This document shows positions 8,691-17,644 of a DNA stretch of 64,000 nt, piece after piece. The first letter of the stretch is position 1. Each line of letters begins with the position of its first letter. The notes under the pieces were generated by a model. It was given only the letters and a program-made list of their open reading frames with translations, had not been told where the DNA came from and did not search any database. This DNA comes from Pseudobacteriovorax sp. (GTDB lineage: Bacteria > Bdellovibrionota_B > Oligoflexia > Oligoflexales > Oligoflexaceae): the NCBI GenBank assembly GCA_013215145.1, contig JABSRP010000014.1:124001-188000 (forward strand), read 5' to 3'. A program made the translations under genes and the position numbers.

Positions 8691-10364
8691 TCACAACTCC
8701 AATGAGTTCAACTTGTTCAAAATGTCTAAATCTTGATCAGTTTGTAAATGGATTTCGATCAATTCCGGTCTTGGGTTAGACGTTTTGAAAACAGTCTTTA
8801 GCATCGAATTATTGGAAACTAACTTGTAGTCAACATTTACTGCCCTTGCAAAATCAGAAAAATCCAGCTGATGCGGCGTACTAATGAAGGGGTCAAGCTG
8901 GTCAAAGAACTTTCCGATAGGAAGTTTCGCAAAAATACCCCCAGAGTGATTGTTTACGACAATCACACGAATAGGAAGATCAAGTTGGGAGAGCACCACG
9001 AGGGCATTGAGATCATGTAGCATGGACAAATCGCCCAAGACCAAATCTAGTGGTTCCTGTGTATAAGCAGTTATACCGATAGCAGTACTCAACAAGCCTT
9101 CAATACCGCTAACTCCGCGGTTCAAGTAAACCTTGCGTTGGGGATATCGCCCAAAAGCAAAGGTATCAAAGGCACGGACTGCACTTGAATTACCTAGAAA
9201 AAGGCTTCTTTCAGACGACGCTAAAATAGTTCGACTGATCAACGGCCAAGACAGAGGACCAGCCTCGATGATTTGATTGGCTTTCTCTTCAAAATCGCTG
9301 AAAGAAACAACATCGTCACTTTGCTTGAAAGACGTCACATCATCAAGCCATCGGAAATGGTTGACCCGATATTGCCTAGCCTGACGAAACGAATAATCCA
9401 GCCTACCCTGACTGAGCGTGTAGATAAGATAGGACTTCAACTCAGTGGCACTCTCTAAATACTGAGAAAAGTACTTCGTTACGAGGTTTTCTCCTAGCTG
9501 AACAACCATATCAGGAGAGTAGGCTTTGAGCGAAGCTCTCATAGCTAAAAGCTCAGGATCAAGGACACCTGATTTACTAAAGCTTAGCTGACTTCCAACA
9601 TCGTAGTATACCAGTCCTGGAAACCGCTCACAAAAAGACTCGATACTTGTTATGTCTACATCGTGGTTCATACGACCAACAATAAGAAGCGGGCGTTTGG
9701 CCTCACAGATCAAGCGACCTAATGCGGCGAGATCTTGGCTCTTTGGTTGGACATTCACCGAAGGAGTTGTATCATGCAAGACGGAAAACTGATCAAACTC
9801 TTTAGTACTAATGGTTATGTTTTCCACCGGTTCTAACGGAGACACAAAGGGTTGGTTGATGTGGCTGACTCCTTTGGGCTCCGATACAGCAAAACTCACT
9901 GCCGACTCCACCAATCCCACAAGTTTTTCTGGAGAGGTGGTATCTCCCGGAATTGGCATTGGTACATAGGTTTTACAAAAACCTTGAAAAAACAAAGACT
10001 GATCCACTGCTTGATTCGCTCCACTATGAACCAAATCAATGGGGCGATCAGCTGTTAGAACAATCATTGGTATTTGATCCTTGTGAGCTTCAATCACAGC
10101 AGGAAGCGCGTTGGCACCTGCAGTACCAGAGGTACAAACAAACACAGACGGAAAGCCCGAAGCTTTGGAACAACCAAGAGCCATATAACTTGCCGAGCGC
10201 TCGTCGACACAGGAGAAACATTTTGCTCCCGCTTCTTTTAGGCCTGCCACTAGTGGAGCATTCCGATAACCCGGCGAAATAAAGTAGTGATCGATTCCGT
10301 TTTTTATTAGAGTTCTAACTAATAAAGAGGACCAGGCAATATTAAGATTGGGACTGTAGTTCAT
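8691..10364 (-). CDS. menD: SEPHCHC synthase (MenD)
   Basis: 557-residue thiamine-diphosphate enzyme that joins 2-oxoglutarate to isochorismate, the first committed menaquinone step. N-terminal ISPGYRNAPL and FVCTSGTAGANALPAVIEA are MenD signatures, and the C-terminal ThDP-binding region includes LNRGVSGIEGLLSTAIG and VLGDLSMLHDLNAL with VNNHSGGIF. The ATG at 10364 overlaps the menF stop by four bases; a 10-base gap separates its stop from menA. Confidence 0.95.
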   Translation of the reverse strand: MNYSPNLNIAWSSLLVRTLIKNGIDHYFISPGYRNAPLVAGLKEAGAKCFSCVDERSASYMALGCSKASGFPSVFVCTSGTAGANALPAVIEAHKDQIPMIVLTADRPIDLVHSGANQAVDQSLFFQGFCKTYVPMPIPGDTTSPEKLVGLVESAVSFAVSEPKGVSHINQPFVSPLEPVENITISTKEFDQFSVLHDTTPSVNVQPKSQDLAALGRLICEAKRPLLIVGRMNHDVDITSIESFCERFPGLVYYDVGSQLSFSKSGVLDPELLAMRASLKAYSPDMVVQLGENLVTKYFSQYLESATELKSYLIYTLSQGRLDYSFRQARQYRVNHFRWLDDVTSFKQSDDVVSFSDFEEKANQIIEAGPLSWPLISRTILASSERSLFLGNSSAVRAFDTFAFGRYPQRKVYLNRGVSGIEGLLSTAIGITAYTQEPLDLVLGDLSMLHDLNALVVLSQLDLPIRVIVVNNHSGGIFAKLPIGKFFDQLDPFISTPHQLDFSDFARAVNVDYKLVSNNSMLKTVFKTSNPRPELIEIHLQTDQDLDILNKLNSLEL

Positions 10365-11728
10365 AAGCTAATTTCAGGTTCTGGGAACAGGTCTAAGAAG
10401 TTTTTCATCTTTATTTCGGTTTCAGTCCATTCCAAATCCGGATCAGAACCCTGAACAATCCCGGCTCCCGCAAAACACCTGAGAGTCTTACCAGATATCA
10501 GAGCCGAACGGATACCAATGGCAAAATCACCAGAATTACCGCTAAGGCAACCAACCGCACCAGAGAATAAGCCGCGATTGAAGCTCTCTATCTCAGGAAT
10601 CCTAGACAACGCTTCATTCCTCGGTAATCCACCAACTGCTGGAGTTGGATTTAATTTTTCCAGTAGATGCAGAGGCGAGGCCTTAGGATCAAGCTGACCT
10701 TCGTAACTTGAGCGCATGTGTTGAACATTCTTCAATTTCAAGATTTCTGCATTTTTAGTCATTTTATAATGACTACAGAATTCACTCAGATATGCCTCAA
10801 CAAATTTTGTAACGAATTCGTGCTCATTTTGATCTTTAACAGAGCTTTTCAACTCGGCAGATCCAGCAAAGTCGGCACCCGGTACTTGCCAACGCTTTCG
10901 GGTACCTGCTATTGCGTCAAGAGCCACCCAAGAATCACTCCAAGCCAATAAACGCTCAGGGGAGCGACTCACGAAAGATAGGCCATTGGGAAGAAATAGG
11001 CCAAAAACATAACTTTGTTCCGAGAGCGCGCATATCTTTGTCACAACTGAGATAGGGTCGATATCCTTATCGGATTTTATATCAACAAATCGACTCAACA
11101 CTATCTTGCTGAGTTTACCCGACTGAATTTCAGTGAGAGCCGTCTCTACCCGCTTGATCCATTCTAGCTTATCGGGATATGGCGTCAGGTCATTTACCGT
11201 CAGTTTCTCGAACTCCCTTGGATAAATCGGATGACCTAGCAGCGCGGACAATTTGGTCGAGAGGCTATCCATCATATCCTCTGCCGAACTATCTTTCCGA
11301 ACCTGCCTAACAGTAAGGCTGACTTGAGAGTCTCGTATCTTCCACTCTAGTTCTGGAATGACAAATTGATTCTCAATTTGATCCCATTTTTCATCGTGTT
11401 GAGAGGCAGATGGAAATCGTATTCCTCCGTAAGCCCGAACAGATTTAGGAATCTCAATAGATTTTAGCTGATCCCAATCTAGGATACAGCAAACGCCAAC
11501 CCCTACATAGGTATCTGGGCTCGTTTTAGTTTTCCAAATTAAACGCCAATCGTCCTCGCCGTGTTTGAGCAATTGCTCAACCGAAACGGGAGCCTCCCAC
11601 GGTATTTCCACCGAAACGATAGGTTGTTCACCAACACTTTCAAATTGCCAATCAGCTCTGAGCAAAAGGGATTTAATCTGATCAAACAGCTGACGATCTG
11701 ATGAACGAATGGCCGGGATCTTGGTCAA
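10361..11728 (-). CDS. menF: Menaquinone-type isochorismate synthase
   Basis: 455-residue chorismate-binding enzyme that isomerises chorismate to isochorismate for the men pathway. The C-terminal catalytic domain shows KIVLSR, FVSRSPERLLAW, DAIAGTRKR, HLLEKLNPTPAVGGLPR, and GLFSGAVGCLSG, with FAGAGIVQGSDPDLEW near the end. It begins with TTG (11728-11726) overlapping the menG stop as TTGA. Chorismate is shared with the trp operon to the left, whose TrpE is the related anthranilate-forming enzyme. Confidence 0.93.
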   Translation of the reverse strand: MTKIPAIRSSDRQLFDQIKSLLLRADWQFESVGEQPIVSVEIPWEAPVSVEQLLKHGEDDWRLIWKTKTSPDTYVGVGVCCILDWDQLKSIEIPKSVRAYGGIRFPSASQHDEKWDQIENQFVIPELEWKIRDSQVSLTVRQVRKDSSAEDMMDSLSTKLSALLGHPIYPREFEKLTVNDLTPYPDKLEWIKRVETALTEIQSGKLSKIVLSRFVDIKSDKDIDPISVVTKICALSEQSYVFGLFLPNGLSFVSRSPERLLAWSDSWVALDAIAGTRKRWQVPGADFAGSAELKSSVKDQNEHEFVTKFVEAYLSEFCSHYKMTKNAEILKLKNVQHMRSSYEGQLDPKASPLHLLEKLNPTPAVGGLPRNEALSRIPEIESFNRGLFSGAVGCLSGNSGDFAIGIRSALISGKTLRCFAGAGIVQGSDPDLEWTETEIKMKNFLDLFPEPEISL

Positions 11729-12432
11729 TGCTTATCGCCCCAATAAATATTTACGATTCCCATGGTGAGGTCTTCATACCTTGTACTCTCGAACCCACTT
11801 CTACGCATTGCCTGAACAAACTGCTGACCATAGGGGAATTCTTCAATCGTCTCATTGAGATACGTGTACGCCACGTTATTTCCTGAAAGAACCTTACCAA
11901 TCTTCGGCAGGATACGACGAAGGTAGAAGAGATGGCCTGACCTTACAATCTTGGATTCGGGCAAGGCAAATTCCAATACAATAACTCGGCCTCCTGGCTT
12001 CAAAACACGGTAGCACTCTCGCAAACACTTCTCGAAATCGGGGATATTGCGAATTCCGAAGGAGATGGTAACGGCATCGTAAGTGTTATCTGCCCAAGGT
12101 AGCTCTTGAGCGTCTCCCACCTCAAGTTTGATTTTTTGATCCAAGCGCTTTTTTTTCAGCTTCTCTCGACCCATGCCAATCATGCCGACCGACATATCAA
12201 GACCGTCTACTTTCTTGACGCTAGGAGATTTAACGAGTTCTATGGCCACATCGGCAGTTCCTGTCGCCAAATCTAAAACTTTAAGATTATTTCGACGGGG
12301 AAGGGTAGCGCGGATCAAATTCCGCCATCGGTAGTGCAAACCCATCGAAAGCACTGAGTTTATAAAGTCATAACGACCAGCTATGTCATCAAATAGTTTA
12401 AAAGATTGATTTTTTGAATAAGATAAAGCCAT
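11725..12432 (-). CDS. menG: Demethylmenaquinone methyltransferase
   Basis: About 235 residues, SAM-dependent UbiE/MenG family. Visible are FDDIAGRYDFINSVLSMG, the SAM loop VLDLATGTADVAIEL, ISFGIRNIPDFEKCL and CYRVLKPGGRVIVLEFALP, all typical of the UbiE family. With a complete men operon and no ubi gene in view, menaquinone methylation is the likely role. The frame continues to a GTG at 12453, but the ATG at 12432 has an AAAGA-type ribosome site and is preferred. It is the first gene of the operon. Confidence 0.92.
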   Translation of the reverse strand: MALSYSKNQSFKLFDDIAGRYDFINSVLSMGLHYRWRNLIRATLPRRNNLKVLDLATGTADVAIELVKSPSVKKVDGLDMSVGMIGMGREKLKKKRLDQKIKLEVGDAQELPWADNTYDAVTISFGIRNIPDFEKCLRECYRVLKPGGRVIVLEFALPESKIVRSGHLFYLRRILPKIGKVLSGNNVAYTYLNETIEEFPYGQQFVQAMRRSGFESTRYEDLTMGIVNIYWGDKH

Positions 12433-12460
12433 ATTTAATCTTTCATTTATCACGGTTCAA

Positions 12461-12472
12461 GTTTATATAAAC
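12461..12472. promoter_or_regulatory. Perfect 12-bp dyad, candidate operator
   Basis: GTTTATATAAAC is a perfect palindrome. It covers the probable -10 hexamer of the menG promoter and is related in sequence to the dyad at 12540-12553, which covers the -35 of the divergent gene. A GbsR-type regulator is encoded next door at 13588-14169, so it is a candidate binder; that link is inference. Confidence 0.45.
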
Positions 12473-12493
12473 CATTTAGCCGTAGCGGTTCAA
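12464..12493 (-). promoter_or_regulatory. Probable men operon promoter
   Basis: On the minus strand TTGAAC (12493-12488) and TATATA (12469-12464) are separated by 18 bases, giving a reasonable sigma-70 promoter about 30 bases before the menG ATG. The -10 lies inside the palindrome at 12461-12472. A looser inverted pair (CGGTTC at 12486-12491, GAACCG at 12505-12510) overlaps the -35. Confidence 0.45.
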
Positions 12494-12539
12494 TAGAAAA
12501 GCCCGAACCGTTGATTTATGAGGTAACTAAGGTATATCA

Positions 12540-12553
12540 GGTTTATATTGACC
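12540..12553. promoter_or_regulatory. Imperfect dyad, candidate operator
   Basis: GGTTTATATTGACC has the same outline as the perfect dyad at 12461-12472 (GGT..ATAT..ACC) and overlaps the -35 of the promoter for the prenyl diphosphate synthase. The pairing of two similar dyads on two divergent promoters suggests one regulator for both. Confidence 0.4.
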
Positions 12554-12576
12554 GTTGGCTTCCGCCTGTTTATCAC
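12548..12576 (+). promoter_or_regulatory. Probable promoter of the prenyl synthase / GbsR operon
   Basis: TTGACC (12548-12553) and TATCAC (12571-12576) with a 17-base spacer form a plausible sigma-70 promoter about 40 bases before the TTG start at 12617. It points away from the men promoter. Confidence 0.45.
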
Positions 12577-12616
12577 CTTTACTTGTGTTCACGAATTCGT
12601 AAACTAGGATTGACAA

Positions 12617-13585
12617 TTGAGTATATCACCCATCGACCTTGTAATCCCACCCAGTGTGAAAGCCAGCCTCGATTCGCTGCAATTTGATCTAAAATCCTGG
12701 GAATCAAACGAACGAATAGGCAACTTAGTTAGTTCATCAGTACTAAAAGATGGCAAGCGATTGCGTCCGATCCTTACATTTTTAGCCGCCGATATTTGGG
12801 GGGTTTCCCACGATCAAATTGCTCCCTTTGCAAGGGTCGTCGAATTGGTTCACGCCGCGACCCTAGCCCACGATGACGTCATTGACCAAGCGGATTTCCG
12901 AAGGGGTAAACCCTCGATTAACGCTATAGCTGGCAACAAAAAGGCTGTACTTGCCGGTGATTACCTTTTGGCCTACTCACTTTCTGAAGTCGCCAGCTAC
13001 CAAAGACCTAGGCTCGTGACCTGCCTTGCCGAAATCATCAGCGATCTAGCTGAAGGGGAATGGATTCAGATTGAAAACAGCGATGCATTAACCTTAACGG
13101 AAACTGACGTGGACAGGGTGGCTCTTAAGAAGACAGGAAGCGTTCTCAGATGGTGTAGCCAAGCCGCTCCTCTGTATCTTGATATCGAAGGGCAAGGAAT
13201 CACACTAAGTCGAGAATTTGGAGAAACCCTTGGCCTTGCCTTCCAAATGACTGATGACATACTTGATTTCAAGCGAAACGACGGCTCAGAACTAGCTGAC
13301 ATTAAAAACGATGTGATCAACTCCGTCATCTTCAAAGTTTGGAGCATGAAACTAGACTCAGAAAGTATTTCGCCGAGCAGTGTCAGGGGTAAAGACCTTC
13401 CTAACGAGCTAATTGAACCTGCACTGAATTCGGTCCGCAAGCGCGTGCACATTCTGCTACAACGGTGTAAAGACATCCTTGACGAAATCGAGGCCTACCT
13501 TCCCCTTGATAGGCAAAAAAGCAGCAGTGACCCCGCAAAACAGGCGTTACTAAACATCATTCATTATCTCGACAACAGGATTTAA
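12617..13585 (+). CDS. Polyprenyl diphosphate synthase (quinone side chain)
   Basis: 322-residue trans-prenyl synthase. Both Asp-rich motifs are present: LAHDDVID (DDxxD) and MTDDILDF. KDGKRLRPI and the residues before the first motif fit a long-chain enzyme of the IspB/HepT/octaprenyl type rather than a short-chain farnesyl synthase. It is divergent from the men operon and probably makes the menaquinone tail used by MenA. The start is TTG at 12617 with AGGAT eight bases upstream; no good ATG lies nearby. Exact chain length cannot be read from sequence by eye. Confidence 0.9.
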   Translation: MSISPIDLVIPPSVKASLDSLQFDLKSWESNERIGNLVSSSVLKDGKRLRPILTFLAADIWGVSHDQIAPFARVVELVHAATLAHDDVIDQADFRRGKPSINAIAGNKKAVLAGDYLLAYSLSEVASYQRPRLVTCLAEIISDLAEGEWIQIENSDALTLTETDVDRVALKKTGSVLRWCSQAAPLYLDIEGQGITLSREFGETLGLAFQMTDDILDFKRNDGSELADIKNDVINSVIFKVWSMKLDSESISPSSVRGKDLPNELIEPALNSVRKRVHILLQRCKDILDEIEAYLPLDRQKSSSDPAKQALLNIIHYLDNRI

Positions 13586-13587
13586 GA

Positions 13588-14169
13588 GTGCAAGTAACCC
13601 CACCCATACCAGAACTCGAAGAGATCGCCCAACAAATCGGTGAGTTTATGGAATATTGGGGCTACAAAAAGGTCCATGGGCAAATTTGGTGCTATCTGTA
13701 TTTATCAAAAACCCCACTCGATGCGGGTCAATTGATGAATCAACTCAATATATCTAAGGCTCTAGTAAGCATTTCACTCAAAGAACTGGTTCAACACGGG
13801 GTTGTCGTCGAAGTTGGGAAAAGCCAACGGGGTACAAAAACCTACACTGCTATTGAAGACGTCACTAGACCAATACTTGACACTCTTAGGCGCCGCGAGC
13901 AACGGATGGTCTCACGCATCGTAGGGGCCTATCGCAATCTATCTCGCCTTCCCACTGAAGAACTTGACTCAAGTGGAATTGATCGGAAAAAACTAGCCTT
14001 ACTTGGTCGATTTATAAAACTAGTCGATTTTAGTTTGAATTCTATAGTCAAACATAAGTGGCTAGGATTTAATGATATTTTCAGCTTTACATCGAAAGTT
14101 TTCGCGGGTAATCCCGCCGAGACCAAAAGACCAAACGAGTCTCATGAATCAAGCGAGATAGGCAACTAG
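13588..14169 (+). CDS. GbsR/MarR-type transcriptional regulator
   Basis: 193 residues. The N-terminal half (about 1-90) is a winged helix typical of the GbsR/OpcR branch: GYKKVHGQIWCYLYLS, then LNISKALVSISLKELVQHGVV as the recognition region and RGTKTYTA as the wing. The rest is helical with no obvious ligand signature. It starts with GTG two bases after the prenyl synthase stop, so the two are one operon. In other bacteria this family controls compatible-solute genes. Its place here and the dyads in the divergent promoter region suggest control of quinone-tail and menaquinone genes. Confidence 0.82.
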   Translation: MQVTPPIPELEEIAQQIGEFMEYWGYKKVHGQIWCYLYLSKTPLDAGQLMNQLNISKALVSISLKELVQHGVVVEVGKSQRGTKTYTAIEDVTRPILDTLRRREQRMVSRIVGAYRNLSRLPTEELDSSGIDRKKLALLGRFIKLVDFSLNSIVKHKWLGFNDIFSFTSKVFAGNPAETKRPNESHESSEIGN

Positions 14170-14221
14170 TTGTCAGTGCCTATGGGTACAATAGAGGTAC
14201 CCATTGTTTCTCGGAATCGTG

Positions 14222-16663
14222 ATGAAGAAGATCCGTTTTTTACTGCTACTCCTAGTATGTTCGCTCAGTGCCTGTGCTTCTGAGAACGAGCCGATAAATT
14301 TATTTGACGATGAACGAGACCCACAGTACCTCACCAATCCTATCGATTCTTCCATTTCTGATATCTCTCGATCGGATCTATGGCGACCACTTAGTAGCCG
14401 CAACAAAAAAGAGACCTTCAGCCAACCAACGGCTCTCTGGATCAAGTTGGACATGTCCGACCAGTCCATGGAAGACACTCATATCATTACCTTCCACTGC
14501 GAGTACGTTCTCGAAGTCTTCCACGGACAAAAAAGAATCCGTAAGCTAAGTTCGTTTGATAGAACTTCCGGAATTAGTCAGATTTCAAATTTCAATATGT
14601 CCGCCCTAGCTCCCGAAAATATCGGGGAACCACTGTATCTCAAACTACTCCTCGATCCTGTTCAAAAGAATAACGGTAACTGTATGTTTACGTTCCGAGG
14701 AAACCTTGAGGAAATGACCCATATATTTTCCACTTTCGATCTTCCTGTCTTGATTTCAGGCAGTATTTGTATCGCTATTGGTATTATCGTTCTCATTTTC
14801 TATTTTCGTTTTCATGCCCAAGTGCTCATCCACTTCGGTTTTTTTAGTATATTTTTCGGTAGTGCCTATATCCTCGGCTCCAGCTTCATACTGAGCATCA
14901 CCGATGGATTACTCTACCCATTCCGACTCTGGGAATTATTTCTTATGGTATTCCCTATCTTTTTTATCACTTTTTTCCGCATCCTAAACCCGGTTGGCCG
15001 GCTACCACTAAAATACCTTCTTATTGGCAACTACCTGATGCTAGTGGTATTTTTGATTGTATCAGCGGTGGGGCTAGGTATAACCGTCAGGTCCATTAGA
15101 CCCTTAAACTACATGCTACTCGGAGTCGAGATAGCCATCATGGGCTATGCTGCTGTGATTCAAGTAGTGCGTTCTAAGGGGTACGACCGCATCATCCACA
15201 TTGGTATCGGCATCCTACTAGTCTTGTTTTTGAGTGATCTTCTTTTCCTATTCGGAATCAACAAAAATCCATTGTTAGCTTCTTTTGGAGTCGTCTTTGC
15301 GATTTGCCTTCTTGCCATTAACATCTGTCTTCGCTATTTGGACAGGCTTTCCAACTTGGAAAAGAAAAATCTAGAAGAGTTAAAACTAAACCAAGAACGA
15401 CTTGAGAGCGAGGTCAAGCGACGAACTCTGGAACTTGCTCGAAAAGCGGAGCAAATTTCGAAAGCTAATCAAGAACTGGGAGATAGCAATACCCTACTTG
15501 AGGCTACCAATAATCAATTGCACTCCTCTCACGCGCGAACAACCCAAGTTCTCAATCGACTCAATGAAATCGAAGGCTCCAAGGTACGTTCACTCAGACG
15601 CATTTTTTCTCATGAGTCTATGGATAGCGAACTAAAAAAGGCAGGGCTCGCCGAAATCGCAAGCCTAGAACAAGACTTTCAACCCTTAACCTCGAACTAT
15701 TTGAGCGCAAAATCCATCGAAGACAAAATTATTTTACACCTATCAAGCGACCGGAAAGATCTCAACTTTACCAAGACAGCACTAGGTGGAACTCTGATAA
15801 AACTCGACCAAACCGACGATCCTGACGAATGTTTGGAAAAGCTAAAAAGTCAAGAATACGATCTATTGATTATTACGCCAGAGTTTTCACATGTGGCAAA
15901 GATCTGTCATGAGCGTTTTCATAGAGTTAAAATAATTTTGATGACAACAGATCAATTCGTATCCCATATCGACAACCTTCTCGCTCAGAGCTATATCTCA
16001 AACCTAATTTTCAAAGATAACAAGGATCCTTCGTTTAATCTTAGAAACCTGGTAACCACTATCACAACTGTCATTAACAGAGACTTTTTTGGTATCAGCA
16101 AGTATCTAGCATGGGGTGCAAATATAAAAGAAATTCCTGTTACATCCAGCAAGACGAGACATGAAATCATCGATCAAATGACCGATTTCCTTAGAAGCGC
16201 TGGTGTTAGAAGGTCTTCTGTAAACAAAGCAGTATTAATTTGCGACGAAATGTTGATGAACATCATCTACGACGCTCCCGTGGACGAACAGGGAAAACCG
16301 AAATACAATCACCTTTCTCGTACGGAAGCCATAACTCTTTCGCCTAGCGAGCAAGGTAGTATAAAATTTGGTTTCGACGGCAGTATCATTGCCATTGCTG
16401 GCCAAGATCCTTTTGGAGCATTGACCCGAGAAACTATATTGAAATACGTAAAATCATGCTACCAAGGAAAATACGGATCCATTAACCAAGAGCTTGGAAA
16501 AGCAGGTGGTGGCATGGGTATTTTTCAAATTCTGTCATCTTCTGATCTTGTTATTGTAAATGTCAGAGAAGGTGCCAAAACAGAGTTTGTGAGTCTTATC
16601 AATGTGGTGTCTCATTCAAAAACCGATCGTCACACCACATCCTTCCAGTTTTTTAAAGTTTAA
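14222..16663 (+). CDS. 7TM sensor with degenerate receiver and RsbW-like ATPase
   Basis: About 813 residues. It starts with a lipoprotein-type signal (lipobox LSAC, Cys near residue 18), then a periplasmic 7TMR-DISM-like domain (about 40-180) containing TALWIKLDM, seven hydrophobic helices (about 185-380), and a coiled coil (about 385-470). A region resembling a receiver follows (YDLLIITPEF..KIILMTT) but the phosphorylated Asp position is not convincing. The end (about 650-795) is a GHKL ATPase of the anti-sigma/RsbW look: DEMLMNIIYDA (N box), QDPFGAL, GKAGGGMGIFQIL. No dimerisation His box is seen, so it is probably not a normal histidine kinase. The frame extends six codons upstream; the ATG giving MKKIRFLL is preferred. 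Confidence 0.75.
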   Translation: MKKIRFLLLLLVCSLSACASENEPINLFDDERDPQYLTNPIDSSISDISRSDLWRPLSSRNKKETFSQPTALWIKLDMSDQSMEDTHIITFHCEYVLEVFHGQKRIRKLSSFDRTSGISQISNFNMSALAPENIGEPLYLKLLLDPVQKNNGNCMFTFRGNLEEMTHIFSTFDLPVLISGSICIAIGIIVLIFYFRFHAQVLIHFGFFSIFFGSAYILGSSFILSITDGLLYPFRLWELFLMVFPIFFITFFRILNPVGRLPLKYLLIGNYLMLVVFLIVSAVGLGITVRSIRPLNYMLLGVEIAIMGYAAVIQVVRSKGYDRIIHIGIGILLVLFLSDLLFLFGINKNPLLASFGVVFAICLLAINICLRYLDRLSNLEKKNLEELKLNQERLESEVKRRTLELARKAEQISKANQELGDSNTLLEATNNQLHSSHARTTQVLNRLNEIEGSKVRSLRRIFSHESMDSELKKAGLAEIASLEQDFQPLTSNYLSAKSIEDKIILHLSSDRKDLNFTKTALGGTLIKLDQTDDPDECLEKLKSQEYDLLIITPEFSHVAKICHERFHRVKIILMTTDQFVSHIDNLLAQSYISNLIFKDNKDPSFNLRNLVTTITTVINRDFFGISKYLAWGANIKEIPVTSSKTRHEIIDQMTDFLRSAGVRRSSVNKAVLICDEMLMNIIYDAPVDEQGKPKYNHLSRTEAITLSPSEQGSIKFGFDGSIIAIAGQDPFGALTRETILKYVKSCYQGKYGSINQELGKAGGGMGIFQILSSSDLVIVNVREGAKTEFVSLINVVSHSKTDRHTTSFQFFKV

Positions 16664-16664
16664 G

Positions 16665-16687
16665 AACTGGTCACCTTAATTGTGGAT
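16665..16687. repeat. Left terminal inverted repeat of the IS
   Basis: AACTGGTC followed by ACC and TTAATTGTGGAT. Its reverse complement is matched at 17645-17667 with three central mismatches. The transposase stop codon (16673-16671) lies inside this repeat. Confidence 0.85.
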
Positions 16688-17567
16688 AGATCAGAATTGG
16701 TCTATCTCTTCCTTCTACGCGCTGATTATGAAAATGAATATAGATATAAACTAAGTATTCAAACTTCTGTACTCTCTTGACCGTACACCAAGTTTTACGC
16801 GTCAGACACTTGACCTTATCGCGAATCATGGCATAGGTATGGTTAAGGAAAAATAGTTCATCGTAACCTCCTTTTTTCATTTCCCCCTGCCCAGTAACAG
16901 CTCCACGTCGCCCTTTCGATGTTTTATGGACCGCCCTTCCTTGCCAGCCACGTTTGATGATACTCGGATAATGATGAGAAAGATCGGTTTTAATCGTAGG
17001 ACTTTGGCTACAGCAAGTTTTCAGTTCTTTTATTAAACTATTTAGTAGTTCTTTTCTTTGGCAGGGTCTGGGACCATATTTTTTTCTGGAAATTTTCGCC
17101 AAGTGACCTTTCGCAGCGATTTTTCCGACAGAAAAGCTAAGAATTTTTCTTGTTTTCTCTTCAACTGCTATTGGCATAGTTAGAGGTTTACATTTGGTGT
17201 GCTCGAAGGTTTCCATTTCGTCAAAAAGAATGAGGTCTGCTTTGGGCATTTGATCTCTATAAGTCTTTAGTTTAACTTTCGCATACTCACCAAATCGCAC
17301 GACTCTACAAGCCACCGACCTCCTGCAAACACCAACTGTGCGAGCGATTTCCCTTTGCGCCATACCTCCAGCTAGAAGCCGAAAAATGAGTAGATCGAGG
17401 TTACGTCTCCTCAATCTGTAATCTGGTTTGAAGGCTTGTTCTGAAAAGTTTTTATGGCAATGGGTACAGCGAAATCTTTGGAATTTACGATTATCGGATC
17501 TGCGCCGATAACTTCCATTTTTGACGAAACTTTGTGATTGGCAATAAATACATTTTATTTCTGACAT
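16671..17567 (-). CDS. IS transposase with InsA-type zinc ribbon
   Basis: 298 residues, apparently intact. The N-terminus has a zinc ribbon (CIYCQSQSFVKNG...FRCTHCHKNF, four Cys) of the InsA/IS1 kind, then a helix-turn-helix (GGMAQREIARTVGVCRRSVACRV). The remainder contains acidic positions in LILFDEMETFEH and TDLSHHYPSI that could supply the DDE catalytic Asp residues; the third acidic residue is not obvious. It resembles IS1- or IS1595-like enzymes in outline, but I cannot fix the family. Long TIRs flank it. The protein is rich in Lys and Arg, normal for a transposase. Confidence 0.85.
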   Translation of the reverse strand: MSEIKCIYCQSQSFVKNGSYRRRSDNRKFQRFRCTHCHKNFSEQAFKPDYRLRRRNLDLLIFRLLAGGMAQREIARTVGVCRRSVACRVVRFGEYAKVKLKTYRDQMPKADLILFDEMETFEHTKCKPLTMPIAVEEKTRKILSFSVGKIAAKGHLAKISRKKYGPRPCQRKELLNSLIKELKTCCSQSPTIKTDLSHHYPSIIKRGWQGRAVHKTSKGRRGAVTGQGEMKKGGYDELFFLNHTYAMIRDKVKCLTRKTWCTVKRVQKFEYLVYIYIHFHNQRVEGRDRPILIYPQLR

Positions 17568-17644
17568 AGCTAATCTCTTCGGTCATTAGAAAGAAGAGAC
17601 AAAGTGCCCTTAAATCATGGGAAATTCGAATGACATCTTATGAA

